Source: Dugong dugon (taxonomy: Eukaryota > Chordata > Mammalia > Sirenia > Dugongidae). From it: DNA of 64,000 nucleotides. The DNA lies in contig CM057480.1 of assembly GCA_030035585.1 (NCBI GenBank), forward strand, positions 2,463,001 through 2,527,000, read 5' to 3'. Of the stretch, positions 23,898 through 34,521 are shown piece after piece. The notes beneath the pieces were generated by a model. That model ran no database searches. It had not been told where the DNA came from and saw only the letters and a program-made list of their open reading frames with translations. The number at the start of each line of letters is the position of its first letter. Within the stretch, counting starts at the first letter, position 1. The translations under genes and the position numbers were made by a program.

Positions 23898-24024
23898 TAG
23901 ATAGATGGATGGAGGGAGGGAGGGATGGGTGGATGGGTAGATGGATGGATGGATGGATGGATAGAGGGAGGGAGGGAGGGAGGGACAGAGGGAGGGAGGA
24001 ATGGAGGGAGGGGGAAGGGAGGGT
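23898..24024 (+). repeat. Compound (GGAT)n / (GGGA)n tract
   Basis: Purine-rich tetranucleotide runs: gatg repeats, then gagg/gagggag repeats, about 125 bases, nearly free of C on the + strand. Confidence 0.95.
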
Positions 24025-24939
24025 ACGTGGTTCACAATCTGGTTACTTTCTGTCTCTGTCTCCTGTCTCATCTTTCACCGAGTTCTCCTGGCCCCCCCGT
24101 TCACTCCAGACACCTGATCTCCACACTTTCATGCCTCTGTTCACTTTCCCTCTGCCCAGAATGTCTGGTCCTCGTCATCCCTCTTAGTACCTTCTCCTGG
24201 AACCTTCTCTGCAGCCCTGTGGTGGCCCACCCACCTCTCTTCCAGAACTCACCAGGTGGCACCACCATCATCCAGTCTCTTGCCCTTCTCCCACCCCAAC
24301 TGTGCACATCGTGAGAGCAGAGGCCACACACCGGTCATTTCTGCAGCCTGGTGCCCAGTACTTGCCTGGCTTGAACAGTTAAGGCATGTGTGTCCCATTC
24401 CAGACAATAATGAATCAAGAGAGTTAAATGGTAACCAAAGCAGCTCACCTCTGGTTCAAGCTACTAAGTCTTGGTCAACCAAAGTCAGACCCTGGTTTCC
24501 ATCAACAGTTTACTGATGGCTCCTGTCTCTCTTTGAGTCTGTCTCTGCAGACTGAACACTCAAAGGTCTGGAGAAATTCAATGTAACTGAAATCATGGTT
24601 TTGAATCTCTGCTCATCTAATCATCAATTAACATTTCTCTGATGGCCCCTTTGGGGACAGCCATGAGCCCAAGAGTATAATGAAGGTTTGCTTAGTGAAG
24701 GAGCCAGACAGAAGGCTATTTTGAGAGACCAGGGGGCCTCCTGGGCCATAACTCATCCTAAGAAGAGGCTCAGAGCTTAGTCCAAGGACATTGCTTCTAA
24801 GACTCAGGAAACTTCCTCACTCAGTCCCTAGGTCTCACGTCCAAGTTCTAGGAAGACAGAATTGCAAGAAAGGCTGAAGTAGCCCTGAAAACTTTAAAGC
24901 ATCAAATGAGAGACAAAGTCACCCTGCTTTTTAAGTGGT
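24025..24939. other. Intronic unique sequence
   Basis: No recognised features. Frames near 23909-24516 derive from the purine tract and its flank. Confidence 0.5.
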
Positions 24940-25462
24940 ATGGCAGATTGCATTATCTGTCTCAGTTCCTCGCCTCTCCCTGTATTCATGCCTTTGCCAT
25001 GTAACTTTGAAGTACCTCCTACCAAAGGGGTCAAGAATATTTTCCTGATCCTGGACTTTGAGTTTGGCCATGTGACTTGCTGTGGCCAACAGGATCAGGC
25101 TGAAGTGACAGTGCACCGATCTGAGGCCAGGCCTTAAGAGCCTTGCATGTTTCCACATGTCTTTTTGCATCTCTGCCATGCCATGAGAAGAATATGCCCA
25201 GGCTACCCACTGGTGCCAGGAAGACAATGAAAGGCAATGGAGTAGACCTGAAGTGAGTCACTCGAGCCTAGCCTAGATCAACATGCCCTCTGCTGAACCC
25301 CAGATGCCTGAGCAAGTCAGCTAAGAGCCAGCAAAATCCAGCTTGGATCAGCCAGCCCTCAACTGAGCTGCAGATCCATGGGAATAAGTGACTGCTATTT
25401 TAAGCCACTGAGTTTTGGGGTGGTTTGTTACACAGCATTTCTGTGGCAATAGCTAGCTGATA
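24940..25462 (+). mobile_element. Old LTR-like element, same group as 20553
   Basis: Shares 'ggcagattgcattatctg', 'gtttggccatgtgacttgctgtggccaacagg' and 'taagccactgagttttggggtggtttgttacacagc' with the 20553 element. ERVL/MaLR-type LTR remnant. Confidence 0.55.
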
Positions 25463-26955
25463 TCTATGGGGCTCACCATATTCAATGCCCTGGCCCCCAC
25501 GCTAGCTCTAGCATTATCGATCACTGGCCGCACAGAGCAGGAGTGGTTCTACCAGCACTCTTGGAAGTCCAGTTTGGGGAAGTGGAGACAGCTTTAGACA
25601 CATCGGCCATGAGCCTCAAATTTTATGTCTTAATATATGAAAAGCACAATTCAATTGAGACGGATTTGACCCCACTGATGGGTAACGAGAACATCAGGTC
25701 TTTCCTTACTTAATATCTAAGCTTGGATCAAATGCTCATTTTCCCACGTCAAGTTTTCTGTGATCCAAAATAAATTTCCAACATTTACAGTTGGCCCCAA
25801 GATAAAACAAACCCATATTTTTTGCTTCATGTTACTTTGTGCCTAAAACACTTTTTGGAAGATCTATTTGAAATTCAGATTAATGGGATGATAATTTATA
25901 AACCTTTCTTGTAACTAGTTTCTCCAATAATCTCAGAAGGTCTTCCTTACTAATGCTAAACAATTCTACCATCCAGTCCATGAGTTTTAAGTAACGTTCT
26001 AAGCTTGGCGAAGCCCGTGCTACTGTAATCTCCCACTCTAGTTCAGAGTAACAGTAATGCTAATTAATACTTCAGTGGTTTGGAGGAGCATTTGCATATG
26101 TGTGTTTGACAGGGGGTTATATCCCCTCCCCAATAAACTCAAACAACAACAACAGAAAGACTCTTAGAATCATTTTCCTTTGAAGAATAAAAATTATTTA
26201 CCATCATAAGTGCAAGTGCCCTAGCGTAGTCACTGGTTCGTCATGGGATACTTCTTTCACTCCACCCAAAGTAACGCTCACAGTTACCCACGGAAGACAC
26301 ACTACGGCATTTTAGAGACGCACTGTCAGAATATGATGACTGTTTTTGAGAAACGGTAATAAATCTTATAGGTAGGCTTTCTGGCCCCAAGGCTAAAAAA
26401 ATCTTTCAGAAGGGATTGTTTCAAAAGGAAACCGTTCTCTGAAATGTGGTTAAATGATCCAGGACCAGAACCTTCATTCTAAAAGGAACCTAAAATAAAA
26501 GGCTGGCAAAGAGGAAACAGAAGGCCTCTGTACCGTTCACCTTTAGCCTTGGGGGATTCACGTATTGCGGGAGGAAACCCTGAAACAACAAAGAGACTGT
26601 TCACTTGACCACGACGGCCTGCCCTTCTTCCTCACCCCCATCCTGCCACAGAAACATTACTTTTTGTTAAAGCAGATGCCACTGTTGACTGGAAAAAAAA
26701 CGAAGAAACCTTTATATGATAATAGGTTGAACCATATGCAATTGCCCCCACACAGTCAAATGTCAGCAATTTCACGTGGCTCAACTTAACACAATGAGCA
26801 AAGCTAAAATACTCTCCCCTCAAGCTGTCACAGAAATTAGAAATACAGAATTAAATTATGAGGTATGTGGAACTTCAAACAAAACAAAACTGTCACCCAA
26901 AATAATAGTTACTGCTAAAATTATTTTACAATACACATTTTTTAAACATCCAAAA
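25463..26955. other. Intronic unique sequence
   Basis: AT-rich, with no recognisable exon or repeat apart from a short (AAC)n patch near 26140. Confidence 0.5.
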
Positions 26956-27109
26956 ATCAAACCAAACCCACTGCTGTCGAATCTATTTCGACTCATAGCG
27001 ACCCTACAGGACAGAGTAGAACTGCCCTATAGCGTTTCCAAGGAGCGGCTGGTGGATCTGAGCCGCTGACCTCTTGGTTGGCAGCTGAGCTCTACCCACT
27101 AATGCCACA
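26956..27109 (-). mobile_element. AfroSINE close to the genu exon donor
   Basis: Reverse copy from 'caaaccaaacccactgctgtcg' to 'ctacccactaatgccacac'. It ends 95 bases from the exon at 27205 and lies in the same orientation as ITGA9. Confidence 0.87.
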
Positions 27110-27204
27110 CTCTTCACTGAGGAAATCCGCACATCCGGTTTTGGGCCTGGAGTCAAGAAAAATGAACTTCTCAGAACAATGCTGTGAAAGAACCACTGAC
27201 ATAC

Positions 27205-27281
27205 CTGGAGAGCAGCAGTTTACCCCGAAGCTGCAGGTCCGCGGCACAGTCCTCGGAACGGCAATTCCTTTCAAAAACGGT
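27205..27281 (-). CDS. ITGA9: ITGA9 coding exon, genu region (partial gene)
   Basis: A short 77-bp exon on the minus strand. The acceptor is tgtctctcacag and the donor is CCAG|gtatgt. It starts in phase 0 directly after the NQ codons of the 50836-50985 exon and ends with two bases of a serine codon finished by the 2818-2968 exon. The peptide begins TVFERNCRSEDCAADLQL and continues with RGKLLLS. The closely spaced cysteine pair followed by an acidic Asp-Leu-Gln-Leu stretch is the conserved integrin-alpha motif at the knee (genu), where the thigh meets calf-1 and a disulfide-closed loop holds a metal ion (family knowledge). No in-frame stop is seen. An AfroSINE sits about 96 bp beyond the donor. 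The identification is firm because both neighbours continue the same protein in phase. Confidence 0.95.
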
Positions 27282-27495
27282 CTGTGAGAGACACAACAGG
27301 AAGGTTGGAGCAGGACTCTCTAATAGCACATGCATAAATAACAGCCAGTTTACCTTCCTGCACATCAGGGAATTCTCCTGTGCCCTTTAAGCCCTCCACA
27401 CCACCTAAAAGAAGCCAACTCCCCAGCACATGATGGGTCCTGAGGCCCCAAGGAAATCCAAACCAACAGTGGTCTTGCTTTCATGAGTTCATTTA

Positions 27496-27716
27496 AGGAG
27501 CCCTGCTGGCACAACAGTTAAGTGCTTGGCTGCTAACCAAAAGGTTGGCAGTTCGAACCCACTCAGCAGCTCAGAACTCTCCCAGCGGCTCCATGGCAGA
27601 AAGACCTGGTGATCTGCTCCCGTAAAGATTACAGCCTAGAAAGCCCTATGGGACAGTTCCACTCTGTCACATGGGGTCGCTATGAGTCAGAATCGACTCG
27701 ATGGCACCTAATAATA
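27496..27716 (+). mobile_element. AfroSINE, longer subfamily
   Basis: 'aggagccctgctggcacaacagttaag' head, middle 'aaagacctggtgatctgctcccgtaaagattacagcc', end 'tatgagtcagaatcgactcgatggcacc' and (aataata) tail. Confidence 0.87.
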
Positions 27717-29979
27717 ACATTCTTTATTTTGGCTCATTCCTTAGCCCACTGAAGTGCTTCTTCAAGTAGTGTTTTCAAGAAGTGTACATGGTAGGCATTC
27801 TTTCAGTCTTTGCTCGTCTGAGAATGTCTTCTGGATGTTCTCAGATGTGACTGAGCCATAATCCAGCTGAGTCAAGAGTTCTTAGACTATAGTCTGGTCA
27901 TTTCCCTCTATTTGCTCTCTTGGGGGAAGGGGGGAAATCTATATTTAAGATGGGTTCCATCTTAAGAACAGGATCATATTCTAATTTTTAGTTCCAAAAG
28001 GAAAAGCCTAAGGCAATTAGGCTGAAGGGGTTCTTTCCCATGTCCAGCTAGGACAGCTGGCATTTAATAGGGGTACAGTGTCCTTTCTCAAACCAAGACT
28101 GGGCCTCAGCAGCCAAAGCCCCACTCAGTGCTGAGGCCTGATGCTCCATGTGCCAAAACCCAATGTATTTATTTCCAGAGGGCTACGGGATGTGCCAGAG
28201 CTTGGGCATATCTGTGGAGGACAGCCTGGGAATAAGCGGCAGCATCTGGGGAAGCATTCTAGCTTTCGTTTCTCTGTGGTACACAGACGGCTTCGGTCCT
28301 CTCTGTCTGGTCTCAACTTCTTCAACGTTTCTGATCTGTGGACGGCAGGCTTCTCTCTACGTTCCAGACTGACAAGGGATTTTGCTATTTTCAGACAGCT
28401 TTGATCATTTCAGTGGGACCTGGAGACAAGAGCCTTTTGCCATTTTTTAAATCGTTATTTATTCACTATTAAACTTCTTTATGGTCAGTTGTTCATGTTT
28501 GCCATTTTTTTTCTCCCCACAGAATATAGTTCCAGGTGATCTGTTTTCCTCCCACAGAACAATTCTAGGAGGTTTCTCAGAGCGCCAGTGTGGACTCCAG
28601 AAACTTGCTGGCCAACAAACAGTCTAGACCCAACCAGACAGAGTAATTTTGCCTATGGAAATTCACATTCCTGTGCCATGTTTCCAAAAGAATAAAGTGT
28701 CCCAGCCAACATTCCCTTCCTTGATTGCGGGGGAAAAACTCATGGAAGTCTTGAGCAAGAAGAGGAAATCCACATGTTCTTTTGGACACTACTGGGGGCA
28801 AGGACAGAGCCCAACTTCCAGGACATTTCAACACAAGACATCTGTGCTTTTATTTGCCATCTCAACCAACGAGAAAGCAGGAGGAAGTGGGTGGAAGGAC
28901 GGCATGGATGGCTCAGGAGAAATGAAGGAAGGCACTATGAGAAGGTAACTAACACCAGAGGGGACTTTCCACAAAGCCAATGAAACTTAAGTGAGGGCCC
29001 TTCACTGCCATGGCCCCTATCCACTTATTATACCTAACTTGCATTGATAATTATACATATATATTCATGAAAAGAGCTCCCCTCTCAAATTATATAAAGT
29101 TCTGGCCCCACAAAGCCCAGCTCTGTGCCTGGGTTATAGTTTCTCCCCAACACGTGGCACAGCCTTTCATGTTTCACAGGCAACAGATGGCCAGTGGACC
29201 TTGGAGATGATATGAAGGGTGGGGTTGGGGACAGGTGAACACTGAAGAAAAGGATGTGACCAGAATCCACATGTGACATACAGGATGGACGGCGCTGACC
29301 CTGCCTCTTCCTATCTCATGCTAGCCATGCCTCCGATGGGCCTCGTAACTTCCCACCTCAGCGCATCCCCACAAGCCCCCACGCCCAGCTTTGCCAAGCT
29401 CATGTTCTCTCATCCGTCAATGAGCAGATAAAAACATCGAGTCCCTGGCAAGCACAGGCCCTGCTGTGAACTCGTAAAGTTCCATTTACTTTCCCATTCT
29501 ACTGCTCATTTCAATTGTCGTGAATTAATGTTACTGCATGTTTAATGTCTGTCTCCCCTGCTAAATTTACGCTCCATAAGGGGGGACTGTAGTGGACCTC
29601 TGTGCTGCCTTCAGAGCCTGGCACGTAGTAGCTGCTCGGTCAACACCGAAAGACCACACAGTTCTCTGAGCGATGATGGTTCTCTGCCACGGAGATGTGC
29701 AGCCCGATGGTGGAGGCCCCATCTTAGGGCCCATGCTAGTACACTGCCCATTAAAGCCAAAACTGTATCTACCCCTCCCCGCAAGCAAAGCTCCTGTCCC
29801 TCTGCTGCAAGCAAGCACGAAGCGTCCTGCGAGGAACTGGCTGCTTTGTAAAAGCTCATTTTCTTTGCTCTGATTTTCCCGTGTACCCTTCTATTGCCTG
29901 TCCCTGGCACTGACTTATCTAGCTATTAAGTTCTCTAGTCCTGCTGAAGTTCTATCCAGCAAAGGCAAGTACTGAGTCT
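27717..29979. other. Intronic unique sequence with an L2 end
   Basis: Mostly featureless. 29520-29645 ('gctaaatttacgctccataagggggg ... gcctggcacgtagtagctgctcgg') looks like an L2 3' terminus. No exon seen. Confidence 0.5.
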
Positions 29980-30062
29980 GATGTGTGTGTGTGTGTGTAT
30001 ACATACACACATACATACATATATGTGTACATGCACATACATACATACTCACATACACACAC
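29980..30062 (+). repeat. Compound (TG)n / (CATA)n microsatellite
   Basis: (tg)8-9 followed by alternating cata/catg units. Confidence 0.9.
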
Positions 30063-30336
30063 ACCACTGCATGAGGGCTTACACTGCCCAGCTAAAATTA
30101 AGCACAAACCATAGTGAGAAGATAAAGCACTAGCTTAGAAATTAGAAAATAAAAAGTCCAACCCTAGCTTAACTGGGTTACATTAAGAAAACTGACCTTT
30201 CCTCTCTCTAAGACTCAGTTTCCTCATTTGTAAAATGAAACTGAAAATATCCATGACTGTATTGGGAAGTTGAACAATGTTCCTCCAGAATGCATGTCTA
30301 CCAAGAACCTCAAAATATGACCTTATTTGGAAACAG

Positions 30337-30857
30337 GGTCTTAGTTATCCAGTGCTGCTATAACAGAACTACCACAAGTGGATGGCTTTAACAAAGAGAA
30401 ATTTATTCTCTCACAGTCTCAGAGGCTAGAAGTCCAAATTCAGGCTGCCAGCTCAAGGGGAAGGCTTTCTCTCTCTGTCAGCTCTAGGGGAAGGTCCTTG
30501 TCATCAATCTTCCGTGGTCAAAGAGCTTCTCAGGCGCAGGGACCCCAGGTCCAAAGGACATGCTATTCTCCTGGCTCTTGTTTCTTGGTGGTATGAGGTC
30601 TCCCGGTCTCTCTGCTCGTTTCTCTTTTATATCTCAAAAGAGATTGACTTAAGACACAATCTAATCTTGTAGATTGAGTCCTGCCTCATTAACATAACTG
30701 CCTCTAATCTTGCCTCATTAACATCATAGAGGTAGGATTTACAACACATAGGAAAATCATATCACATGACAAAATGGTGGACAATCACACAATACTGGGA
30801 ATCATGGCCTAGCCAAGTTGATACATATTTTTGGGGGACACAATTCAATCCATGACA
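30337..30857 (-). mobile_element. Solo LTR, family A, inside an older LTR-like element
   Basis: Reverse copy of the same ~510-bp LTR as at 38470: 'tcttagttatccagtgctgctataaca', 'ccaggtccaaaggacatgc', 'tcttttatatctcaaaagaga' (reverse of the TATA-like region) and the end 'aattcaatccatgaca'. The outermost left bases are altered (gg instead of TG). 'gggtc' occurs on both sides (30336-30340 and 30858-30862), compatible with a 5-bp target duplication if about 4 LTR bases were lost. Confidence 0.88.
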
Positions 30858-30947
30858 GGGTCTTTGCAGATGTAACTAGATAAATTAAGATAAGGTCCTA
30901 CTGGATTAGGGTGGTCCTAAGTCTAATGACTGGTGTCTTCATAGAAA

Positions 30948-31635
30948 GGCTATGTGAAGACACAGAGGGCAGAGGCCATGTGAAGACACTGAGGGCAGAG
31001 GTCATGTGAAGACAGAAGGCAGAGGGCATGTGAAGACACAGAAGGCAGAGGGCATGTGAAGACACAGAGGGCAGAGGCCATGTGAAGTACACAGAAGGAG
31101 GAGGCCATGTGAAGACACAGAGGATAGAGGTCATGGGAAGACACAAAGGGTAGAGGTCATAGGAAGACACAGAGGGCAGAGGCCATGTGAAGACAGAGGG
31201 CAGAGGTCATGTGAAGACACAGAGGGCAGGGGTCATGTGAAGACACAGGGGGAGAGGTCATGGGAAGACACAGAGGGAGGAGGCCATGTGAAAACACAGA
31301 AGACAGAGGTCATGTGAAGACACAGAGGGCAGAAGTCATGTGCAGACAGAGGGCAGAGGGCATGTGAAGACACAGAGGGCAGAGGGCATGTGAAGACACA
31401 GAGGGAGGAGGCCATGTGAAGACACTGAGGGCAGGGGGCATGTGAAGACACAGAGGGCAGAGGGCATGTGAAGACAGAGGGCAGAGGGCATGTGAAGACA
31501 GAGGGCAGAGGTCATGTAAAGACAGAGGGAGGAGGCCATGTGAAGACACACAGGGCAGAGTTCATATGAAGACACAGAGGGGCGAAGTCATGTGAAGACA
31601 CAGAGGGCAGAGGTCATGTGAAGACAGAGGCAGAG
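30948..31635 (+). repeat. Minisatellite, ~26-bp unit, about 27 copies
   Basis: Unit 'gccatgtgaagacacagagg' plus 'gcagag', with common variants: 24-bp units lacking one 'ca', 'gtcatg' or 'ggcatg' starts, 'gggag' for 'gggca'. It lies exactly where the parent LTR-like element has one 'ccatgtgaaga..' segment. The variant units are interspersed. Overlapping frames full of SSHDLCPLCLHM-like repeats are by-products. Confidence 0.95.
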
Positions 31636-32063
31636 ACTGGAGTGATGCAGCTACAAACCAAGGAACACCATGGATTTCCAGGAGCCACCAGTAGCTGGAA
31701 AAGGCAGGGAAGCATTCTTCCCTAGAGCCTCCAAGGGGATCCTGACCCTCCCAATACCTTAATTTCAGACTCTGGCCCCCGGAATTGGGAGAAAATAAAT
31801 TTCTGTTGTTTTAAATGATCTGGTTTGTGGAGCATCAGGACACTGGTTCAGTTATTGTTCCGCTAACCCTGACCAGCAGTGAGCAGGGGCGGAGGCCTTG
31901 CAGCTACTGCACTGTTTTTGTTTTCGGTATTGTGCATCGCAGTCTACACCAGCAAACGTGAGAGACAACTACAGCGAGTCTGAGTGAACACCATGAGGCT
32001 CCCTAACGCACAGTGAGACAAAAGACAACGGAGGCGAAGAGTCAACGGGGATTTACCTTGCGT

Positions 32064-32425
32064 CGCAGACTGTATTTCCCCAAGATAGATTCAACAGTAT
32101 CTCCCACAGCACTCCTTACAATGTGACTATGTCCCCTCCCCTTGAATCTGGTGGACTTGTGGCAGAAGTGACACTGTGTGACCTCTGATTCTGGGTCATA
32201 AAAAGCAATATAGTTTCCTCCTGGTTCTTTTGGGACATTCGCTCTTGGAACTTAGCTACCATGCTGTGAGGGAGACCAAGCTTCCCGGGGAGTGGCTCAT
32301 ATGGAAAGAAATCGACAGCCAGCATCACCTTGAGGCCACGGGAGTAAGCCATCCCAGAAGTGGATCCTCCACCCCCGATGAGTTTTGGGGTGATTTGTTA
32401 CGCAGTGGTAGATGACCAGAATACT
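32064..32425 (+). mobile_element. Old LTR-like element, same group as 20553 and 24940
   Basis: 'cagactgtatttccccaag', 'ggtggacttgtggcagaagtgacactgtgtgacc', 'ccagaagtggatcctccacccccgatgagttttggggtgatttgttacgcag' and 'agatgaccagaata'. Confidence 0.55.
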
Positions 32426-32952
32426 CCACCAGCCTGATGGCCTCCCTAACCTTAACAACGGATTGCACATTCCAAGCCCTGGCAAAGCCTTGGCTTAGGC
32501 TGGAAACGCAGTTATTTTATGGATTAGAAAAAGCAAGACGCCAGGGAATCAAGAGACATGAGTCATGTACTGAGGCTGAGGTTGAAACTCAGAGTCCTGT
32601 GCTCTGGACCTGGACTAGCCTCTCTGGGCAAACGGCCATTTTGTTTCCTAAAGAACTGACAAGCATCTCTCTGGGGAAGGAGAGAGGGCAGAGTGAAGTC
32701 TCACAGTGGCAGATGACAACAATTTCCAGGAGCAAGTAAAAACTCCTTCCCCTATTCAAAGGACAAAGAGTGCAGGTTTTTCCTGAAGCCATAGGCCAAA
32801 CTCCTGATTTTCCTGTCAGGGAACAACCCAACAGCTCCAACCTGGGCCTCTGAAAACCTCCTCTGCCTGCTTTACCTACATCCCCCCAGTCCTCTGGGCA
32901 AACACAAGCTTGGCTGCCAGAAACCAGATGAATCTGAACCCAGTTTAGAAGC

Positions 32953-33431
32953 TGTCTTAGTCATCTAGTGCTGCTATAACATAAATTCCACAAGTGGATG
33001 GTTTTAATGAAGAGAAGTTTATTTCCTCACAAAGTAGGCTAAAAGTCCAAATTCAGGGCGTCAGCTCCAGGGGAAGCCTTTTTCTCTCTCTGTTGGCCTT
33101 CTCATCAACGTTCCCCCAGACTAGGAACTTCTCGGCGCAGGGACCCCGGTCCAAAGGACGCGCTCTGCTCCCGGCACTGCTTTCTTGATGGTATGAGGTC
33201 CCCCTGTCTCACTGCTCACTTCTGTCTTTTATATCTCAAGAGATTGCCTCAGGACACAATCCAGTCTTGTAGATCAGGCCCTGCTTTACTAACACAACTG
33301 CCACCCATCCTCCCTCATTAACATCATAGAGGCAGGTTTACAACATACAGGAAAATCACACAGTATCAGGAATCATGGCCCAGCCAAACTGATACACACA
33401 TTTTTTGGGGGACATAATTCAAGCCATGACA
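32953..33431 (-). mobile_element. Solo LTR, family A, with exact 5-bp target duplication
   Basis: Starts 'tgtcttagtcatctagtgctgctataaca' and ends 'aattcaagccatgaca' on the + strand, so the ends are TG...CA. The flanks are 'gaagc' at 32948-32952 and 33432-33436, identical 5-bp repeats, as expected for an ERVL/MaLR-type integration. 479 bp, slightly shorter than its siblings. No internal retroviral sequence adjoins. Confidence 0.93.
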
Positions 33432-33791
33432 GAAGCCTTCTCTCCCACTGCCCTCCAGCTCCCACCTGCTGGCTGACAAAAGCCCCATCAATTTATTTGC
33501 CTGGAAGACAGCTTTCTGGAAAATGGAAACAGATCTAAGAAGCTATCATTTCCTACTCCTCTCTGGTTAAAGGGAAGACAAAGAGTTCTCTCAGAAGACA
33601 ACCATTTCCTGCCTCAGGCTTCAGGGTGCTGAGGACTGGACACCCAGGAGTAGCCTCAGCCTCACAGACTGCATTTCCAAGATGGCTCCTTCCTTACCCT
33701 GGTCTTCACCCCAAGTGTCCCTGATGTATACACTTTTCTTTTGAAAATCCTTCCTCCAGCTTCTCCCCAAATCCTTACTCTGCTTCTTTTA

Positions 33792-33995
33792 GAACAGGGT
33801 CGGCAGACTTTTTCTGTAAAAGGCCAGAGAGTAAATATTTTAGGCTTTGTGGGCCACAGGGTCTCTGTCACAAATACTCAACTGTGTTGTTGTAGCATGA
33901 AAGCAGCCAATGGCAATATGTCAAGGAATGAGTGTGGCTGTATTAAACAGGTGGCACGTCAGGTTTAACCCATGGGCTGTAGATTGCTGACCCCT
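33792..33995 (+). mobile_element. hAT-Charlie-type nonautonomous DNA transposon, cut near its end
   Basis: 'cagggtcggcagactttttctgtaaaaggccagagagtaaatattttaggctttgtgggcc' is a well-known MER/Charlie-type MITE start, and 'gggctgtagattgctgacccc' its inverted end. The terminal bases are duplicated by the LTR at 33996. Confidence 0.78.
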
Positions 33996-34516
33996 TGTCT
34001 TAGGTATCTAGTGCTGCTGTAACAGAAATATCACCAGTGACTGGTGTTAACAAACAGAAATGTACTCTCTCATAGTCTACGAGGCTAGAAGTCCGAATTC
34101 AGGGCTTCAGTTCCAGAAGAAGGCTTTCTCTGTTGGCTCTGGGAGAAGGTCCTTGTCATCAATCTTCCCCTGGTTTAGGAGTTTCTCAGCACAGGGACCC
34201 CAGGTCCAAAGGACATGCTCCATTCCCAGCTCTTCTTTCTTGGTGGTATGAGGTCCCTCTCCTCTCTGCTTGCTCCTCTCTTTTATATCTCAAAAGAGAC
34301 TGACTCAAGACACAACCTAATCTTGTAGACTGTGTCCTGCCTCATTAACATAACTACCTCTAATCCTGCCTCATTAACATCGTAGAGGTTAGGATTTACA
34401 ACACATAGGAAAATCACATCAGATGACAAAATGGTGGACAATCACACACAATACTGGGAATAAAGGCCTGGCCAAGCTGACACACACATTTGGGGCACAC
34501 AGTTCAATCCATAACA
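33996..34516 (-). mobile_element. Solo LTR, family A, inserted into the end of a DNA transposon
   Basis: Starts 'tgtcttaggtatctagtgctgctgtaaca', ends 'agttcaatccataaca'. The flanks are 'cccct' at 33991-33995 and 34517-34521, an exact 5-bp duplication. Removing the LTR restores the transposon end reading '...gctgacccctgctctag'. 521 bp. Confidence 0.93.
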
Positions 34517-34521
34517 CCCCT

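Larger units (their letters stand above)
30262..31865 (+). mobile_element. Old LTR-like element, split by a solo LTR and expanded by a minisatellite
   Basis: Left part 30262-30336 ('gttgaacaatgttcctccagaatgc ... gaccttatttggaaacagg') continues at 30858 ('gggtctttgcagatgtaactagataaattaag') and runs through a 26-bp repeat array to 'ctctggcccccggaattgggagaaaataaatttctgttg' and '...ggacac' near 31865. The order of parts is the same as in the 4745 element. A solo LTR splits it at 30337-30857. Confidence 0.65.

Noticed and set aside
30898-31575. Several overlapping frames with repeated SSHDLCPLCLHM-like peptides
   Set aside because: By-products of the 26-bp minisatellite. The unit length is not a multiple of 3, so all frames cycle through similar peptides.
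30948-31635. CRISPR-like array
   Set aside because: The repeats are contiguous with no unique spacers, and the genome is mammalian.
30337-34516. A provirus bounded by the neighbouring LTRs
   Set aside because: Each LTR has its own target duplication or flank, and the DNA between them is other repeats and unique sequence, with no gag, pol or env signal.
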